Positions 5,801 to 7,448 of a stretch of DNA of 7,448 nucleotides are shown here, in pieces (the stretch's first letter is position 1; every line of letters starts with the position of its first letter). This DNA is from Paludibacteraceae bacterium (GTDB taxonomy: Bacteria; Bacteroidota; Bacteroidia; Bacteroidales; Paludibacteraceae). The stretch covers positions 1-7,448 of the forward strand of contig CAJGDW010000078.1 in assembly GCA_904502115.1 (NCBI GenBank), written 5' to 3'. The notes beneath the pieces were generated by a model, which searched no databases, was not told the DNA's origin, and worked only from the letters and a program-made list of their open reading frames with translations. A program made the translations under genes and the position numbers.

Positions 5801-6143
5801 GGTCGTTATCTTTTAATTTATTCATTTCGGTGCGGATGTCGTATAATGCTTTGCGCAAAGTGGCTAATTCTTCAATCACATTGAACTGTGTTTGCGCTTT
5901 TTGTTTGTTCTTTTTGATTTGTGCAGCAGCGCCTTCTAGCGTCATGCCTTTTTCTTCTACGTAGTAGGTAATAAGCTGCAATAATCGGATGTCGTCTTTT
6001 GAATAAAAACGAGTTCCTTTATCGTTGGTCTTGGGTTGTAAAAAATCAAATTTACTTTCCCAAAAACGCAGCTTTGAGGTTGCTATATTCAGCATATCGG
6101 CTACCTCGCCAATGGAGTAATATTGTTTGGTAAGGTTTTGCAT
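5793..6143 (-). CDS. MerR-family transcriptional regulator
   Basis: This is a small 116-residue DNA-binding protein. The MerR winged helix-turn-helix covers about 8-76: YYSIGEVADMLNIATSKLRFWE (8-29) is the helix-turn-helix, GTRFYSKDDIRLL (43-55) the wing with the next helix, and YYVEEKGMTLEGAAAQI (60-76) the following helix pair. A short coiled coil (about 86-112) replaces the effector domain of classical MerR proteins. No metal-binding cysteines are present, so a metal sensor is unlikely. It starts 8 bases after the M23 peptidase gene and overlaps the alkaline phosphatase gene by 8 bases, so all three are probably co-transcribed. A small MerR protein next to an M23 peptidase is a recurring Bacteroidota arrangement; its targets are unknown to me. 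Confidence 0.9.
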   Translation of the reverse strand: MQNLTKQYYSIGEVADMLNIATSKLRFWESKFDFLQPKTNDKGTRFYSKDDIRLLQLITYYVEEKGMTLEGAAAQIKKNKQKAQTQFNVIEELATLRKALYDIRTEMNKLKDNDHE

Positions 6144-6151
6144 GCAGGTTG

Positions 6152-7141
6152 TTAGTCAAAGGTTTGAGAACTATTAGACGATATACGAATCATTTCGTCG
6201 TATTCTTCGGGCGTTAAATCCAAGAAGTAATAGTTTTGTGGGTTTTGATGTACACCCTTGTAACGTACTTCGTAGTGCAAGTGGGGGCCTGTCGATTTAC
6301 CTGTATTACCTACTGATGCAATTACATCGCCACGCGATACCTTGCTACCTCTACGCAATCCTTTTTGGAATTTGTGAATGTGTGCGTACAAGGTTTCATA
6401 ATCGTATCCATGGTCAATAACAATGCAGTTACCGTAACCTTGTTTCCATCCAATAGAGGTGATAGTACCATCGGCTGTAGCAAAAATATCGGTACCAGTA
6501 GGGGCCGAAAAGTCCATGCCCTTGTGGAAACGAACGGTTTTGTAAATGGGGTCGATGCGTCGACCATAACCCGATGCGGTACGTTTTAAATCTTTGTTCG
6601 AGACAGGTTGAATGGCAGGAATGTGTTTTAATTTATCTTCGTGTTCTTGTGCTAATGTTACCAATTCGTCAAAAGAGTTGGATTGTACGTATAGCATTCG
6701 GTTTAGCAAGTCCATTTTTTGCGATGTTTCTTTCACAATAGAACCGATTCCTAAATCGTCCCACTGGTCGTATCGAGTGGTATTCTTCTGATTGGTGGTA
6801 CGTAAAATAGAAGGAATTGAATCTGCTTGCAACATGACGCGGTAAAAATTGTTGTCGCGTTCTTCGATAATGCGCATTACCTTAATGGCTTCATCTAGTT
6901 GTTTGGATACTAACTGGAATTGGCTGCTGATACGGTCGTTTTCTTCTTGTAAACGTCTTTGTGCAGGCGATGGAACCCAAAAGATCAAGGCAATAAAAAC
7001 GCCCACTCCTATAACAACGCCTAAAAAGGTTACCTTTAAGAATTTTCTAAATCGGTAACCCATGGTATTGTCAATACGTTCGTACTTTAATGTTTTACGA
7101 TTGTATTTGTAATGTGGATTTTCTGACGAGAATAAGGCCAT
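6152..7141 (-). CDS. Membrane-anchored M23 (LytM/lysostaphin-type) peptidoglycan peptidase
   Basis: The protein has 329 residues from the ATG at 7141. A cytoplasmic N-terminus (1-35, YKYNRKTLKYERI) is followed by one transmembrane helix (about 36-56), a coiled coil (about 60-100) and an M23 domain at about 185-305. The zinc ligands His206 and Asp210 (HKGMD), His289 (HLH, 287-289) and the supporting His254 (YAHIH) are all present, so it should be an active endopeptidase cutting peptidoglycan cross-links, not a degenerate EnvC/NlpD-type activator. It acts in the periplasm during growth or division. An in-frame ATG at 7189 would add 16 residues, but the likely -7 element (7160-7167) lies inside that stretch, so the 7141 start is preferred. 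It is the first gene of the operon with the MerR regulator and alkaline phosphatase. Confidence 0.92.
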   Translation of the reverse strand: MALFSSENPHYKYNRKTLKYERIDNTMGYRFRKFLKVTFLGVVIGVGVFIALIFWVPSPAQRRLQEENDRISSQFQLVSKQLDEAIKVMRIIEERDNNFYRVMLQADSIPSILRTTNQKNTTRYDQWDDLGIGSIVKETSQKMDLLNRMLYVQSNSFDELVTLAQEHEDKLKHIPAIQPVSNKDLKRTASGYGRRIDPIYKTVRFHKGMDFSAPTGTDIFATADGTITSIGWKQGYGNCIVIDHGYDYETLYAHIHKFQKGLRRGSKVSRGDVIASVGNTGKSTGPHLHYEVRYKGVHQNPQNYYFLDLTPEEYDEMIRISSNSSQTFD

Positions 7142-7159
7142 ATTCTGTTTGTTGAATCG

Positions 7160-7167
7160 CAAAGTTA
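7160..7167 (-). promoter_or_regulatory. Promoter -7 element of the M23/MerR/phosphatase operon
   Basis: The minus strand reads TAACTTTG (TAnnTTTG), 18 bases before the ATG at 7141. At the 19-base spacing the -33 position reads TATG (7187-7190), one mismatch from TTTG. The expected leader is only about 12-15 bases. This site fixes the peptidase start at 7141. Confidence 0.6.
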
Positions 7168-7211
7168 GTAAAAATATAGGAATATACATATACTTTTTGT
7201 TATAAATGGAA

Positions 7212-7219
7212 TATCTTTG
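7212..7219 (+). promoter_or_regulatory. Promoter -7 element of the lipoprotein nuclease gene
   Basis: TATCTTTG, a perfect match to TAnnTTTG, lies only five bases before the ATG at 7225. The nearest TTTG (7196-7199) has a 12-base spacer, so the -33 element is weak or absent. The position implies a leaderless or almost leaderless transcript. Confidence 0.5.
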
Positions 7220-7224
7220 CGATT

Positions 7225-7448
7225 ATGAAAAGCAAAAAAAACAGATGGATTCTACAAGCAATGCATGGTTTGCAGTTGCTAGGCGTGTTTTGTGCGGCAT
7301 TGTTTTTGAATGGATGTCAGCAAGCTACGTATTCAGTAAATCAGTTAGAAATTCCGCAATTTACCCAATCGGTAACTTCGCAAGAAATTCAGCACGAAGC
7401 TTATACGGTGTCGTATAATTCCGAATGGTTATTGCCCAATTGGGTTGC
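7225..7448 (+). CDS. Lipoprotein, probable DNA/RNA non-specific endonuclease (N-terminal part, cut by window edge)
   Basis: Translation from 7225 gives 74 residues with no stop before the window end. A basic start (MKSKKNRW), a hydrophobic stretch (about 16-27) and the lipobox LNGC with Cys31 define a lipoprotein signal peptide, so the protein should be anchored to the periplasmic or outer membrane. Further on, EAYTVSYNSEWLLPNWVA (about 58-75, the last codon incomplete) matches the opening strand of Bacteroidota endonucleases of the NUC1/PF01223 family. The catalytic DRGH motif would lie beyond the window. An internal ATG at 7261 is possible but would lose the positive N-region. It is transcribed divergently from the M23 operon, with 83 bases between the two starts. 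The function rests on a short match and is moderately sure. Confidence 0.65.
   Translation, partial: MKSKKNRWILQAMHGLQLLGVFCAALFLNGCQQATYSVNQLEIPQFTQSVTSQEIQHEAYTVSYNSEWLLPNWV

Noticed and set aside
7142..7189. Upstream ATG extending the M23 peptidase by 16 residues
   Set aside because: The likely promoter -7 element (7160-7167) lies inside the extension, so the transcript would not contain it.
1..7448. CRISPR array, tRNA, rRNA, transposase or integrase
   Set aside because: No regularly spaced repeats, no tRNA or rRNA signatures, and no mobility protein in any frame.

Overview
The window looks like a chromosomal segment from a Bacteroidota bacterium, probably Bacteroidales; I cannot name a genus. 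Four things point there. Promoter-like sites match the Bacteroidota pattern (TTTG, 19 bases, TAnnTTTG), including two copies sharing 16 identical bases. Shine-Dalgarno sequences are absent. Signal peptides end in AQ or SQ. The L19, M23 peptidase and DUF4384 proteins are of the Bacteroidota type. The DNA is AT-rich, most strongly in the accessory middle part.

Layout. Position 1-313 (minus) is the start of rplS (ribosomal protein L19) with a clear promoter and a ~75-base leader. Position 461-3245 (minus) is a tight three-gene cassette. In transcription order it encodes an LPP20/FlgT-like exported protein, an exported DUF4384 protein and an exported caspase-like (C14) protease with an intact His/Cys dyad. 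The gaps are 3 and 7 bases. A 27-base imperfect direct repeat (24/27 identical) flanks the cassette. Upstream of it, 3289-3522 (minus) folds into a ~200-base rod with a central bubble followed by an intrinsic terminator. This is a noncoding RNA whose best explanation is 6S RNA, although a partner RNA of the neighbouring Abi gene cannot be excluded. Position 3650-4570 (minus) is an Abi_2 (AbiD/AbiF) HEPN ribonuclease-like gene with its own strong promoter.

Position 4724-7141 (minus) is a likely operon: a membrane-anchored M23 peptidase, a small MerR-type regulator and an alkaline phosphatase that overlaps the regulator by 8 bases. Diverging from it, 7225 to the window end (plus) is the start of a lipoprotein that resembles the Bacteroidota DNA/RNA non-specific endonucleases.

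How the genes may work together. The M23/MerR/phosphatase block and rplS are housekeeping or envelope genes. The part between them (Abi gene, structured RNA, caspase cassette) has the look of an accessory or defence-type insertion. The three cassette proteins carry export signals, so they would act in the envelope or outside the cell. The strongest candidates for something undescribed are the exported caspase cassette with its flanking repeats and the structured RNA between it and the Abi gene.
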